A stretch of DNA of 46,820 nucleotides from Rhodospirillaceae bacterium (GCA_002700865.1 PAFB01000123.1:1-46820), one strand, 5' to 3'. Positions 1-9,340 are shown, counted from the stretch's first letter. Made by a program: numbers and translations. Notes: generated by a model from the sequence alone, not told the origin.

Positions 1-1
1 G

Positions 2-448
2 AGCAACCCGCCGGTAAAACTCAAGCGGCTGTCGAACGGCCTTGGACTTGGCTTGCCGAGCTATGAAACAAGCGGGTCAGCAGGAGCGGACATTCAGGCC
101 GCCGTGGACGCGCCCCTGACACTGAAGCCGGGTGAGCGTGGCCTGATCCCAGCGGGGTTCGCGATGGCTTTGCCGCAGGGCTTTGAGGCGCAGGTGCGTC
201 CTCGATCCGGGTTGGCGGTCAAAAACGGCCTGACGGTCCTCAATGCGCCCGGAACCATCGACAGTGACTATCGCGGCGAAGTCATGGTGCCGCTGATCAA
301 CCTCGGGCAGGAGCCTTTCGTGATTGAGCGCGGCATGCGGATCGCTCAAATGGTAATCGCGCCGGTGGTGCAAGGGGCGTTTACCGAGGTTGCGTCACTG
401 GACGACACGGAGCGCGGCACCGGCGGTTTTGGTTCAACCGGGGTTTAA
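2..448 (+). CDS. dut: dUTP diphosphatase (dUTPase), 5' end outside window
   Basis: Hydrolyses dUTP to dUMP and pyrophosphate in the cytosol, keeping uracil out of DNA and feeding thymidylate synthesis. All five motifs of the trimeric dUTPase family are visible: SAGADIQAA (motif 1), PRSGLAVKNG (2), GTIDSDYRGE (3, with the catalytic Asp), RIAQMV (4) and GTGGFGSTG (5, the C-terminal arm). The frame is open to the left edge, and the residues before motif 1 (LPSYETSGSAG) match the family. The TTG at 53 is therefore internal and the real start lies a few codons upstream of the window. The stop is 6 nt before the next gene, so the two are probably co-transcribed. In alphaproteobacteria coaBC often precedes dut (recalled, not seen here). 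Confidence 0.95.
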   Translation, partial: SNPPVKLKRLSNGLGLGLPSYETSGSAGADIQAAVDAPLTLKPGERGLIPAGFAMALPQGFEAQVRPRSGLAVKNGLTVLNAPGTIDSDYRGEVMVPLINLGQEPFVIERGMRIAQMVIAPVVQGAFTEVASLDDTERGTGGFGSTGV

Positions 449-454
449 GCAGCA

Positions 455-1195
455 ATGTCGGTCGATAAGCGCCAAGCCGACGATGCCGCCCTCGACGCTT
501 TCAGCGATGAGCAATTGGAGCGCTACGCCCGTCATCTGATCCTGCCGGAAATCGGTCCCCTTCGACAGCGAAGGCTGCAACGGGCACGGGTGGTTCTGGT
601 TGGCATGGGCGGCATTGGCTGTCCTGCCGCACAGGCACTCGCGCACGCCGGGATCGGTCATCTGACGCTGATTGACCCGGATACGGTGGATCTTTCGAAC
701 CTGCCCCGGCAAACGCTGTTTCGAGCTGCCGATGTCGGTCGTCCCAAGGCTATGGTTGCGGCGGAGGTGCTCGAAGACGTCGAACCAGACCTCACCGTCG
801 GCATCAACATCCAACCCCTGCGCCCGCAGAACGCTGGCGCGTTACTGAGTGGGCATGATTTGGTCATCGACGGTTCAGACAACTTTTCAACGCGCCTGGC
901 GGTGTCGCATTGGGCGCAGGCTGAAGGCAAGACGCGGCTGGTTGCTGCGTCAGTGACGGGTACCGAAGGGCAACTGCTGTGTCTGGACGCTGAGACACGC
1001 CGCTACGCCGACCTTTTCCCCGAAGGCCCTCCGCCGGAACAGAACTGCGCAGACGTCGGTGTTCTGGCGACGTCGTCGATGCTCATGGGGCAGATGGCCG
1101 CGCATGCGGCGGTGCAGTGGCTGGCAACTCAGGAGCGCCCCGTGTCTCAGCTGGTTTCGACCTGGCCGCTGCGTATTATGAGACTGGGTGTGTGA
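455..1195 (+). CDS. HesA/MoeB/ThiF-family E1-like adenylyltransferase (MoeB-like, zinc cysteines missing)
   Basis: Family members adenylate the C-terminal Gly-Gly of a ubiquitin-fold sulfur carrier such as MoaD or ThiS. The Rossmann ATP site is clear: VLVGMGGIG near residue 47, then the LIDPDTVDLSNLPRQ segment carrying the acidic and Arg residues of the adenylation site, and DGSDNFSTR with the catalytic Asp. The NCADVGVLA segment typical of MoeB is also present. The two CxxC pairs that bind zinc in MoeB are absent: the segment reads RRYADLFPE where MoeB has a CYRCLFPE-like stretch, and the C-terminus ends without a CxxC. At 246 residues it matches the length of MoeB cores without a rhodanese domain. 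It lies 6 nt after dut. It could act in molybdopterin or thiamin sulfur transfer; the substrate cannot be told from sequence. Confidence 0.8.
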   Translation: MSVDKRQADDAALDAFSDEQLERYARHLILPEIGPLRQRRLQRARVVLVGMGGIGCPAAQALAHAGIGHLTLIDPDTVDLSNLPRQTLFRAADVGRPKAMVAAEVLEDVEPDLTVGINIQPLRPQNAGALLSGHDLVIDGSDNFSTRLAVSHWAQAEGKTRLVAASVTGTEGQLLCLDAETRRYADLFPEGPPPEQNCADVGVLATSSMLMGQMAAHAAVQWLATQERPVSQLVSTWPLRIMRLGV

Positions 1196-1369
1196 TCAGC
1201 GCCACAATCAACATACACTCGCAATGCGCTTTAACAAATATCGTTAAAACACTTGAAACGAACGATTTTCCACGTAAAACAAGATTCGTTGTCGCGCCAC
1301 GAAATTTTCTGCGTGGAATTCTAAGCGTCAGCTACGTATTTTTGAAGTGTAAAAGCGGGTTTATTTACC

Positions 1370-1936
1370 GTGCAATTCAGTGGTTCTAGTCGAGGGGCTC
1401 GACATTCTACGTCGACCCTTCGACGCCTCACATGGATCTTGTCTCTTTCCCTGGTCGTCATCGGATCTCTGATGGCGCTGACGTCGCGTGCCGAGGCACA
1501 GTATGTTGGCACAGGCCCGGAAACACAGAAGCCACTGCCCCGTTTCGTTTCACTGGCCAAAGACGAGGCCTTCATGCGCCGCGGACCAACGATGCAGCAT
1601 GCCATCGAATGGGTTTACCGCCGCAAAGACTTACCGGTTGAAGTGGTGGCCGAGCACGACAATTGGCGCAAAGTCCGTGATTACGAAGGCACCATCGGTT
1701 GGATGAATCGGGTCGTGCTGGGCAATGAGCGGACTGGAATGGTGTTGGTCGAAGGGGCCAAACTGTTCCGGGCGCCGACGCCAGACGCTCAGGTTGTCGC
1801 GCTGATGGAAGACGGCTTGGTGGGGAAGCTTGATCGGTGTGAGCAGGGCTGGTGCCTCATGCGGATTAACGAAACCAGCGGCTGGATCCCACAGCCTCAA
1901 CTCTATGGCGTGCGTAACGGCGAAGAGTTTCGCTGA
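1370..1936 (+). CDS. Exported SH3-domain protein (SH3_4/DUF1058-like)
   Basis: A 188-residue protein starting at GTG. A hydrophobic stretch at about residues 20-42 (WILSLSLVVIGSLMALTS) is followed by AEA|Q, a good signal-peptidase I site, so the mature part should be periplasmic. Two SH3-like repeats follow. The first is at about 55-115 (FVSLAKDEAFMRRGP, then DNWRKVRDYEGTIGWM) and the second at about 120-180 (LFRAPTPDAQVVALMEDG, then WCLMRINETSGWIP). Bacterial SH3 repeats of this type usually bind peptidoglycan or peptides; no catalytic domain is present. The gene stands alone after a 174-bp AT-rich gap. Its last 17 bases form the first of three copies of a hairpin repeat. The GTG start is chosen because it gives a normal positively charged n-region. 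Confidence 0.8.
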   Translation: MQFSGSSRGARHSTSTLRRLTWILSLSLVVIGSLMALTSRAEAQYVGTGPETQKPLPRFVSLAKDEAFMRRGPTMQHAIEWVYRRKDLPVEVVAEHDNWRKVRDYEGTIGWMNRVVLGNERTGMVLVEGAKLFRAPTPDAQVVALMEDGLVGKLDRCEQGWCLMRINETSGWIPQPQLYGVRNGEEFR

Positions 1937-1988
1937 GGGTTAACAAGAGCGAAGAGTTTCGCTGAACAAAAGCGAAGAGTTTCGCTGA
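1920..1988. repeat. Three direct copies of a 17-bp hairpin-forming unit
   Basis: GCGAAGAGTTTCGCTGA occurs exactly three times, at 1920-1936, 1949-1965 and 1972-1988, with starts 29 and 23 nt apart. Each unit contains GCGAA-GAGT-TTCGC, a small hairpin that extends to a 6-bp stem in copies 2 and 3. The first copy is the end of the SH3-protein gene (codons for EEFR plus stop). The others look like duplications of that end. On the minus strand copy 3 is followed by TTTTGTT, as in a weak terminator. Confidence 0.9.
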
Positions 1989-2049
1989 GTTGTAAAAAAG
2001 ATTTGCTCACTTTAGCGGCTTATGCCCATAAATCTCTCTTGTACGCATT

Positions 2050-2559
2050 ATGTTCTCGTGCGAATTTCCGCGCATGGGCACAGGTGATCATGACTTTCTG
2101 ACCATTTCCGTTGACGATGAAGCGGGAACTGCACGGCTGGCGGCGCAACTCGCGCGCGTGCTGGGGGTTGGTGACGTCGTGTTGTTGCAGGGTACGTTGG
2201 GCGCTGGAAAAACCGCGTTTTGCCGGGCGCTGATCCGCGCGGTTCTCGATGAACCGGAAGCGCTGGTTGCCAGTCCGACCTTTACGTTCAGCCAGATTTA
2301 CAGCGCTGATCATTTGGTCGTGACGCACTTCGATCTTTATCGCATGGGCGAGCCGGAGGAGGTCTTTGACCTTGGCTGGGATGATGCCCGTGCCGAAGGG
2401 GCCGCTTTGGTGGAATGGCCGGACCGGCTGCGGGGTCTGCGCCCGACTGACGCCTTGATACTGGCCATCGACCTTGACGCCGAACGCGAGCAAGCACGGA
2501 CGTTCCGGTTTAGCGGACCGCTGGACTGGGCAAAGCGGCTGGGCGAGGTGCGGTTGTGA
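2050..2559 (+). CDS. tsaE: tRNA threonylcarbamoyladenosine biosynthesis ATPase TsaE
   Basis: TsaE is the small P-loop ATPase that works with TsaB and TsaD to install t6A at position 37 of ANN-decoding tRNAs. The Walker A motif GTLGAGKT lies near residue 55. It is followed by the family motifs SPTFTFSQIY, HFDLYRM and VEWPDRL. Length, about 160 residues, is normal. The start is uncertain: ATG 2050 is given, but ATG 2074 (MGTGDHDF) is equally plausible and neither has a convincing ribosome site. The stop overlaps the GTG start of addB by 4 nt (GTGA), so the two are translationally coupled. The amgK and murU genes that often sit between tsaE and addB in alphaproteobacteria (from memory) are absent. 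Confidence 0.92.
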   Translation: MFSCEFPRMGTGDHDFLTISVDDEAGTARLAAQLARVLGVGDVVLLQGTLGAGKTAFCRALIRAVLDEPEALVASPTFTFSQIYSADHLVVTHFDLYRMGEPEEVFDLGWDDARAEGAALVEWPDRLRGLRPTDALILAIDLDAEREQARTFRFSGPLDWAKRLGEVRL

Positions 2560-5500
2560 GTTTACGCGGTCTCTATAACATTCCTTCTTACGCTGACTTT
2601 GGTACCACGCTCGCACGCGGCCTGCTGGAGGCCGATATCGACCTCGCTAACGCGACTATTCTGCTGCCAAACCGGCGCGCAGGGCGAACGCTGCAAACGA
2701 CATTTTTGCGGTTGCGTGAAGGCCAGGCGATGTTGCTGCCCCGCATGGTGCCAATGGGCGATTTGTCCGATGAAGATGCGGTGGGAGAGGCCATAGCAGG
2801 CGGCATTGACGCTGACGCCCTGCCTGACCTTGACCTCGATCTCGCGCCCGGCTGGCCAAAACTGCAGCGCGAGGCGGCTTTGGCTGAGTTGGTTGCCAAA
2901 AAGGACGCGAGCCTGAGCGCTGATCACGTCATGGCACTGGCGCAAGAGCTGGCGCGGCTGATGGATCAGATCGAGACCGAGGGGCTGAGCGCTGAGGGTT
3001 TTGAAACGCTGGTTGAAAAGTCGGAGTTGGCCGATCACTGGCAGAAATCGTTGCTGTTCCTGTCGATATTGTACGAGGTTTGGCCGCAGGTTGAGGCCGA
3101 GGCCGGTCTGATTTCTCCGGCCCTGCGACGTCGTTTGTCGATCGAAAACCAGATCCGGCAATGGGCACTGGCACCGCCAGCGGCCCCCGTCATTGCCGCA
3201 GGTTCCACGGGCTCGATCCCGGCGACCCGCGCCCTGCTGGCAGCGGTGCTGGACTTGCCCCAAGGGGCGGTGGTTTTGCCCGGCATGGACCCGGACTTGA
3301 ACGCGGCGACATGGCGCGAAATTGAGCACGAAATCACCCACCCGCAACACGGCTTCTACGAAGTCCTGCGGGACTGTAACACGACCCCGGATCAGGTGCA
3401 GGTCTGGCCATGGATTGATGAGCAAAATCAGGCACCTAGAACCGAATTGCTGTCCAAGGCCATGCTGCCGGCAGAAATCGCGGCCAGTGCCTCTGACGGC
3501 TGGCGCGCGGGCGTTTCCGGGCTCAGTGTCGCGGCGATCGAGCAGGCCTTTGCTGACGTCACGCTGTATGAAGCTGAGGACGACGATCTGGAAGCCCAAA
3601 CCATCGCGCTGGCTCTCCGACAGGGGTTGGACCGCCCCGCCTTTGTTTCGGCGCTGGTGACGCCAGACCGGGGGCTGGCCGAGCGCGTCAAAGGGCATTT
3701 GCAGCGTTGGGGGATCGAGGCGGATGATTCCGCTGGTTTACGGTTGGAGGATGCGCCAGCGTTCAAATTTGCGCGGATCGTTCTGGACTTGGTCGAAGGT
3801 AAGGTGGATCACTTCGATCTTCTGTCCCTGCTGCATCACCCCTTGTGCCAGTTGGGCTTGAATGAAGGACAGCGGTTACGGGGTCGGATGACGCTTGATC
3901 TGCAGGTTCTGCGCAACACACCTTCAGGCAACGGCTTCACGCCGATGACAAACTGGATCGACGCCAACCCAAAAGTTGAGGGAATTCAACAGGCCTTTGC
4001 GGTTCTGAGCCGGGTCATTGACGCGACTCAAGCCATGCGGCTGGAGGCTGACCGCGCGGAAAACCCGCAAAGTTGGACGGCCTTTGCCTGGCTCATTGCA
4101 CTGGTGGAAGTCATCGAAGCACTGTCACAGCCCCCGGTGGACCCGGAGACGGGCGACGAGCCGGCGGCGACGGTCTGGGCGCAAACCGGTGCTGAAAGTG
4201 TCATTGCGTTTCTGATGGAGTGGGTGGAAACACTGGTCGAGCGCGACGCTGCCACCCAGCCCCTGAGCCTGCCACAGTTCCGCGCCCTGCTCGAACGAGC
4301 CGCCAGCGGTAGAAGCCTTCGCTCGCCGTTCATCGGCCATCCGCGGGTTCTGATTTTGGGCGGTATCGAGGCGCGTTTGACCAGCGTTGACCGGATCATT
4401 CTGGGCGGGCTTAACGAAGGTACCTGGCCGGCTGAGACCCAGCCCGGTCCGTGGATGTCACGCCCCATGAGGCGGCGTTTTGGCCTGCCTGCGGTGGAGC
4501 GTCGGATCGGATTGGCGGCGCATGATTTTTGTCAGGCTTTTGGCCGCTCAGAGGTGATCATGACCCGCGCCGCTTTGGTTGACGGCAGCGCTACCGTGCC
4601 CTCGCGCTTTATCAAGCGCCTCAAGGCCTTTCTGAAGATTGTGGACGCCGGGCATGTCCTTCAGCCCAGCGGCGTGTCGCTCTTGCAGGCCGCGCGCGCG
4701 ATCGACAGTGCGGCCAAGATTAAGCCAGCACGTCGCCCGCGCCCCAAGCCCCCGCTGTCCGCCCGTCCCCGGTCATTTGCCGTCACTGACGTCGAGCGCT
4801 GGCGTGCAAACCCTTTCGAGTTCTACGCCAAACACACCCTACGCCTGCGGCCTTTGCGCCCCTTGGGTGGTCAGGTTGATGCCGCGGTGCGCGGCACCAT
4901 CATTCATGATGCGCTCGAAGCCGTGCTGAAAGCCAACCCCGGCGCGCTGGGGCCTGACTTCGCCGAGACGGTCTATGACGCGCTCTTCAACCGGTTTCAG
5001 GCGAGCGGTTTGCCGGATCCCCAGCTGGCTCTATGGCGGCCAAGGCTGCGTAAGGCGGCGGCTTGGTTTGCCGAGACTGAAGCGCGCTTCCGCGCTCTGG
5101 ATCGGGAGCCGACGGCGCTGGAGGACAAGGCTGAATACAGCTTCGACGTTGGAAGTGAGCGCTACACCCTGCGCTGCCGGGCCGACCGCATCGACCGCAC
5201 CCCAGAAAACGACCTCGTGGTTGTGGATTACAAAAGCGGCGCTGTTCCTTCCGGGGCTGACGTCACCTCCGGCGATAAACCGCAACTCGCGCTCGAAGCC
5301 GCCTTGATCGGCAAAGGCGCGTTTCCAAAGGTCAGCGGCGGTCTGACTGTGGCCGGACTGGAATACTGGCAGATCAACGGGCGTGACGAGGGCGGTTCGA
5401 TTGAGTTCCGGCCGCGCAAGGACACGTCCGCAGAAAAAATTGCGGCCTTGGTGGATCAGACATGGGACGATCTGCGCGCGCTGATCGCGGCCTATCAGGA

Positions 5501-5597
5501 CGAAAACCGGCCTTTCATGGCGCGTGTTGTCCGAAAGAGTGATTACATCGAGCTGGCCCGACAGGACGAGTGGGAAGGGGGTGACTTTGACGACTGA
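2556..5597 (+). CDS. addB: Double-strand-break repair protein AddB (alphaproteobacterial type)
   Basis: AddB is the second subunit of the AddAB helicase-nuclease, which resects double-strand DNA ends for RecA-dependent recombination. This 1013-residue protein has an inactive helicase-like N-terminus (LLPNRRAGRTL near residue 35, a degenerate P-loop region) and a C-terminal PD-(D/E)XK nuclease domain. The nuclease motifs are RGTIIHDALEAVL, which contributes the His, then the DRIDRTP segment and VVVDYKSG, which contribute Asp, Asp and Lys. The nuclease therefore looks intact. It starts at GTG inside the tsaE stop and its 3' end overlaps the addA start, so tsaE-addB-addA form one unit. Length fits the family (about 950-1050). 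Confidence 0.93.
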   Translation: MSLRGLYNIPSYADFGTTLARGLLEADIDLANATILLPNRRAGRTLQTTFLRLREGQAMLLPRMVPMGDLSDEDAVGEAIAGGIDADALPDLDLDLAPGWPKLQREAALAELVAKKDASLSADHVMALAQELARLMDQIETEGLSAEGFETLVEKSELADHWQKSLLFLSILYEVWPQVEAEAGLISPALRRRLSIENQIRQWALAPPAAPVIAAGSTGSIPATRALLAAVLDLPQGAVVLPGMDPDLNAATWREIEHEITHPQHGFYEVLRDCNTTPDQVQVWPWIDEQNQAPRTELLSKAMLPAEIAASASDGWRAGVSGLSVAAIEQAFADVTLYEAEDDDLEAQTIALALRQGLDRPAFVSALVTPDRGLAERVKGHLQRWGIEADDSAGLRLEDAPAFKFARIVLDLVEGKVDHFDLLSLLHHPLCQLGLNEGQRLRGRMTLDLQVLRNTPSGNGFTPMTNWIDANPKVEGIQQAFAVLSRVIDATQAMRLEADRAENPQSWTAFAWLIALVEVIEALSQPPVDPETGDEPAATVWAQTGAESVIAFLMEWVETLVERDAATQPLSLPQFRALLERAASGRSLRSPFIGHPRVLILGGIEARLTSVDRIILGGLNEGTWPAETQPGPWMSRPMRRRFGLPAVERRIGLAAHDFCQAFGRSEVIMTRAALVDGSATVPSRFIKRLKAFLKIVDAGHVLQPSGVSLLQAARAIDSAAKIKPARRPRPKPPLSARPRSFAVTDVERWRANPFEFYAKHTLRLRPLRPLGGQVDAAVRGTIIHDALEAVLKANPGALGPDFAETVYDALFNRFQASGLPDPQLALWRPRLRKAAAWFAETEARFRALDREPTALEDKAEYSFDVGSERYTLRCRADRIDRTPENDLVVVDYKSGAVPSGADVTSGDKPQLALEAALIGKGAFPKVSGGLTVAGLEYWQINGRDEGGSIEFRPRKDTSAEKIAALVDQTWDDLRALIAAYQDENRPFMARVVRKSDYIELARQDEWEGGDFDD

Positions 5598-8500
5598 CCC
5601 AACCACCACGTCCGGTTGGCTGTGGGACGATGACATTGACGGCATCGCCCCTGCGCCGAACCTGCTCAAGGCCACCCACGACCAGCGCGACGCCGCTAAT
5701 CCGGAAGCCACTGCCTGGGTCGCAGCGTCCGCGGGCACGGGAAAAACCCGAGTTCTGACCAACCGTTTGCTGGCCCTGCTGCTGGAAGGGGCAGAGCCGC
5801 GTGAAATTCTGGCGCTGACCTTCACCAAAGCCGCCGCTGCCGAAATGGCCGATCGGGTCAGTGAGGCGCTGGAAGCGTGGGTGACACTGAGCGAAGCCGA
5901 TTTGCGGGCTGCGCTGTTCCGGCTGGCGGGTGCGCACCCCACGGATGATCAACTGGCACTCGCCCGTCGCCTGTTTGCCAAGGTGCTGGAAGCCCCCGGT
6001 GGCCTCAACATTCAGACCATTCACGCCTTCGCGCAAAGCCTGCTGGGGCGATTTCCAGTCGAAGCCGGCGTGCAGCCCGAGTTCAAAGTGCTGGAAGAAA
6101 GGGAAGCGACGGCTCTGCTCGAAACCACGGTTGATCGATTTTTGGTTGGCTTGATCGCCCGCGAGGAGCCGGCCATCTCAAACGTGTTTGAAGTGCTGGG
6201 TGAAGACACTTTTCGCGATGTTCTTTCCGGTCTCGTGCGCGAACGGGGCCGCTTGCATCGCTTGCTTGGCCCCAACAAGCAACCGGCGAAACAGGTCTTG
6301 GAACCCCTCGCGGCACGGCTCGGGGTGGAGACGGGTTCGACGACTGAGGGTTTAAAGCGGGCTGTGATCCATGCAGACGGCATTCCGGGTGATCTGCGCG
6401 CAGCGTTTCAAGCCTATGCAGAGTGGGCGCAGTCGAAAGGCGTGGCCGTCAACAGAAATAACCGCGTGATGTTCACGGCCATCGACTGGCTTGCACAAGC
6501 TCGCGCCGAAGACCGCCTGGCCACTTTGAAGGACTACAGTTTACTGTTCCTGACCGGCGCAGGTGGCAAGCGGGATCTGGCACGCCTGGTGACGCAGAAG
6601 TTCCATGGCGGAGCCGCCGAAAGCCTGGAGCGACTGCAGCAGGAACAGGACCGGGTCTACACGCTGATGCATGGGATCAAGGCTTTGGAGCAGATGGCGG
6701 TTTCCGAGGCCCTGCTCGACACGGCTGGTGTGGTTGTGGACACCTACGACACGGCCAAACGGGCGATCAGTCGGGTGGATTTCGACGACTTGATCCTGAA
6801 GACGATCGACCTGCTGACGGCTGAGGACGGCGCGGGGCTGTGGGTGGCTTATAAGCTGGATCAGGGCTTGTGCCATGTTCTGGTTGACGAGGCGCAGGAT
6901 ACCAACCCAGACCAGTGGGCCATTGTGCGGGGTCTGACCGATGCCTTTTACGACGGTACGGACCCGGACTATGAGCGACCAAGAACGACCTTTGTCGTGG
7001 GTGATTTGAAGCAGTCCATCTATGGCTTTCAGCGCGCAGATCCGAAGGTGTTTCAGGCCATGCGCAGCGCGTTTCGGACCGATGTGGATCGCGCAGGGCA
7101 GCACTGGATCGACCCAGTGCTTAACGTCACATTCCGGTCCTCCAAACCGGTTCTGGACGCGGTGAATACCGTGTTTGGCCATGGCGAGAATGCCCGTGGA
7201 CTGACCTTTGACGATGAAAGTTGGCCCGTGCACCTGACGGGCAGGCCCGGGGCAGGCGGTTTGGTTGAGGTTTGGGACCGGGTCAAAGCGCCCCCCAAGG
7301 ACAAAGACGCACCCCATGTCCCGGTGAGGCCCGACGACGATTTGGACGAGGACGACCGACCGGAAGTTGAGCTGGCAAAACTGCTGGGTGAACGGATTAG
7401 CCTCTGGACGGCGGGCACGGCGACCGGTCCGGGACAGCCCGGATGGCTGGATAACCATGACCGACCAATGCGCGCCGAAGACATTCTGGTGCTGGTCCGC
7501 TCGCGCTCTGGTCCGTTCATCAACACCTTGACCTATACCCTGAAAAAGAAGGGTGTGGACGTTGCTGGCGCAGACCGGCTGAAGCTGCAAGAGCAGCTGG
7601 TCATCAAGGACTTGCTGTGCCTGACGGAATACCTGCTACAACCCCGTGCCGACCTGTCCCTTGCAACGGTTCTACGCAGTCCCCTGTGCGGCTTCAGCTC
7701 GGACCAACTCTATGAACTGGCGCACCGACGGGCGGAGGGAGAAACGCTGGAAACAGCACTGGCTAAGGCCGCTCAGAACGGTCTGGCAATTGCGCAGGAA
7801 GCTCGGAGCCTGTTCCAGACGCTGCGCAACCGGTTAGCGTCAACACCCTATGGCTTTTACAGCTATTTGCTGACTCGGCTGGGGGCAGGTCGGCGCTTTG
7901 CGGAGCGCTTGGGACCGCAAGCGGGCGACGCCCTGAAGGAATTCCTGAGGGCCGCTCTTGCCTACGAGCGAGCAAACACCCCGACCATTCCCGGATTTCT
8001 AGGCTGGCTTTCAAAGGCGGAAATCGAGGTTAAGCGGGAGCAGGAAGGGGCCAATGGTGGTGTCAGGATCATGACCGTCCATGGCTCCAAAGGACTGGAA
8101 GCCCCGGTCGTCATTCTGCCCCATACGCACCGCCGCATGGACGACATTGCCCGCGATCGACTGCGCTGGTTCGATACGGACGACGCGCCTGTGCCCCTGC
8201 CTTACTGGAAGCCCTCGTCGGAGGATTCGCCGTTTCAGACGATGGAGTTGGAGGCGCTGGATAAGGCCAAGGCTGAGCAGGAAGAACGACGTCTGCTTTA
8301 CGTCGCCATGACCCGCGCCGAGGAGCGGCTGTTCATTTGTGGCTGGCAACCCCGCCGGGCAAAGGACGAAAGTGAAGCGCTGGTCTCTTGGTACGATATT
8401 GTGCTGGACGCCATGAAGGCCTCTGATGCTGTCGAAGTCCTCACCCCGGGCGAAGACGATGTCGCCACTCCACTCTATCGGCTGTACAGCGCCCCGGAGA

Positions 8501-9291
8501 AACCTGACCGCGTGCCAAAAAGTGGCTCGGGCGACGCGGCGGCTGCAACTGCAAAGGCAACCTCGACAACGGTGCCCGCGGCTGCTGGTACGGCAGACTC
8601 GGCCGCGCAACAGAGTGCGCTCAAGGATTTGCTGGCTCCGATCTCCGAAGAACCCTCGCCGCCGCGACCCTTTACCCCCAGCCAGATGCTTGAGGAACCG
8701 GCATCGCCCTCACCCTTGGCTTCGCTGCGTGCTTTGGCAGGGCAGGGCGTGGGCAGGCGTGGGCATGTATCGTCTTCGCCGTTCTTTCGCGGAAATGTGC
8801 TCCACGGCCTGCTACAGCGGTTGCCGGAAGTGCCTGAGGCTGACCGCGAAGCCGCAACACAGCGGTTCCTCAGCCGTCCCTCATTTGGCTTGATGCCGCG
8901 TCAGATTGAGGCTTGGGGACAGGAAGCTCTGGCCATTGTCAACGATCCCGCTTTTGCCGATCTGTTCAGCACGCGGAGTCGGGCAGAGGTCGCCGTAACC
9001 GGTCTTGTTGGCGAATTGGTGGTCTCAGGCCAAATCGACCGCTTGGTTGAGCGTGATAAAGATGTATGGGTGGTCGACTATAAATCAAACCGCCCCCCGC
9101 CCAGCGACCCTGCTCACGTGCCAGAGAGCTATCGTGCGCAGCTGGCAGCTTATAAAGCGGTCTTGGGGGGCTTGTATCCAGACAAGGCAATCCGCACCTT
9201 CCTGTTATGGACTGAGACCCCGCATCTGATGGAGATTGCTGTGAATGCAGCAGACCTGCCAGTTTTGGCAAAATCGTCCGGCAGCGATTGA
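5581..9291 (+). CDS. addA: Double-strand-break repair helicase AddA
   Basis: The UvrD/Rep-type helicase and nuclease subunit of AddAB. Helicase motifs in order: ASAGTGKT (Walker A), LVDEAQDTNPDQW (II), VVGDLKQSIYGFQRADP (III), IMTVHGSKGLEAPVV (V) and YVAMTRAEERLF (VI). The C-terminal nuclease has FFRGNVLHGLLQ, SGQIDRLVERD and VWVVDYKSN. A Pro/Ala-rich linker lies between helicase and nuclease. The frame is open upstream to 5524, but GTG 5581 follows a GGAAGGGG ribosome site and gives MTLTTDPTT, so it is the likely start (1236 residues). TTG 5587 is an alternative. It overlaps the end of addB by 17 nt. Confidence 0.93.
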   Translation: MTLTTDPTTTSGWLWDDDIDGIAPAPNLLKATHDQRDAANPEATAWVAASAGTGKTRVLTNRLLALLLEGAEPREILALTFTKAAAAEMADRVSEALEAWVTLSEADLRAALFRLAGAHPTDDQLALARRLFAKVLEAPGGLNIQTIHAFAQSLLGRFPVEAGVQPEFKVLEEREATALLETTVDRFLVGLIAREEPAISNVFEVLGEDTFRDVLSGLVRERGRLHRLLGPNKQPAKQVLEPLAARLGVETGSTTEGLKRAVIHADGIPGDLRAAFQAYAEWAQSKGVAVNRNNRVMFTAIDWLAQARAEDRLATLKDYSLLFLTGAGGKRDLARLVTQKFHGGAAESLERLQQEQDRVYTLMHGIKALEQMAVSEALLDTAGVVVDTYDTAKRAISRVDFDDLILKTIDLLTAEDGAGLWVAYKLDQGLCHVLVDEAQDTNPDQWAIVRGLTDAFYDGTDPDYERPRTTFVVGDLKQSIYGFQRADPKVFQAMRSAFRTDVDRAGQHWIDPVLNVTFRSSKPVLDAVNTVFGHGENARGLTFDDESWPVHLTGRPGAGGLVEVWDRVKAPPKDKDAPHVPVRPDDDLDEDDRPEVELAKLLGERISLWTAGTATGPGQPGWLDNHDRPMRAEDILVLVRSRSGPFINTLTYTLKKKGVDVAGADRLKLQEQLVIKDLLCLTEYLLQPRADLSLATVLRSPLCGFSSDQLYELAHRRAEGETLETALAKAAQNGLAIAQEARSLFQTLRNRLASTPYGFYSYLLTRLGAGRRFAERLGPQAGDALKEFLRAALAYERANTPTIPGFLGWLSKAEIEVKREQEGANGGVRIMTVHGSKGLEAPVVILPHTHRRMDDIARDRLRWFDTDDAPVPLPYWKPSSEDSPFQTMELEALDKAKAEQEERRLLYVAMTRAEERLFICGWQPRRAKDESEALVSWYDIVLDAMKASDAVEVLTPGEDDVATPLYRLYSAPEKPDRVPKSGSGDAAAATAKATSTTVPAAAGTADSAAQQSALKDLLAPISEEPSPPRPFTPSQMLEEPASPSPLASLRALAGQGVGRRGHVSSSPFFRGNVLHGLLQRLPEVPEADREAATQRFLSRPSFGLMPRQIEAWGQEALAIVNDPAFADLFSTRSRAEVAVTGLVGELVVSGQIDRLVERDKDVWVVDYKSNRPPPSDPAHVPESYRAQLAAYKAVLGGLYPDKAIRTFLLWTETPHLMEIAVNAADLPVLAKSSGSD

Positions 9292-9340
9292 CGTTGGCGG
9301 GGTGCTGACTTTAGGGTCGGGTCAAGATTAAATGTTATAC

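Noticed and set aside
1196..1369. AT-rich gap as a horizontally acquired segment or sRNA
   Set aside because: Only 174 bp; it is simply a likely promoter region with no boundary repeats or clear RNA structure.
2562..3698. 378-codon minus-strand frame
   Set aside because: Antisense to addB; rich in Arg and Gln, as expected from reverse reading of a GC-rich gene.
5031..5942. 303-codon minus-strand frame across addB/addA
   Set aside because: Antisense to two well-supported genes and has no recognisable domain.
6541..7590. 349-codon minus-strand frame
   Set aside because: Antisense to the addA helicase core; composition is unlike the neighbouring proteins.
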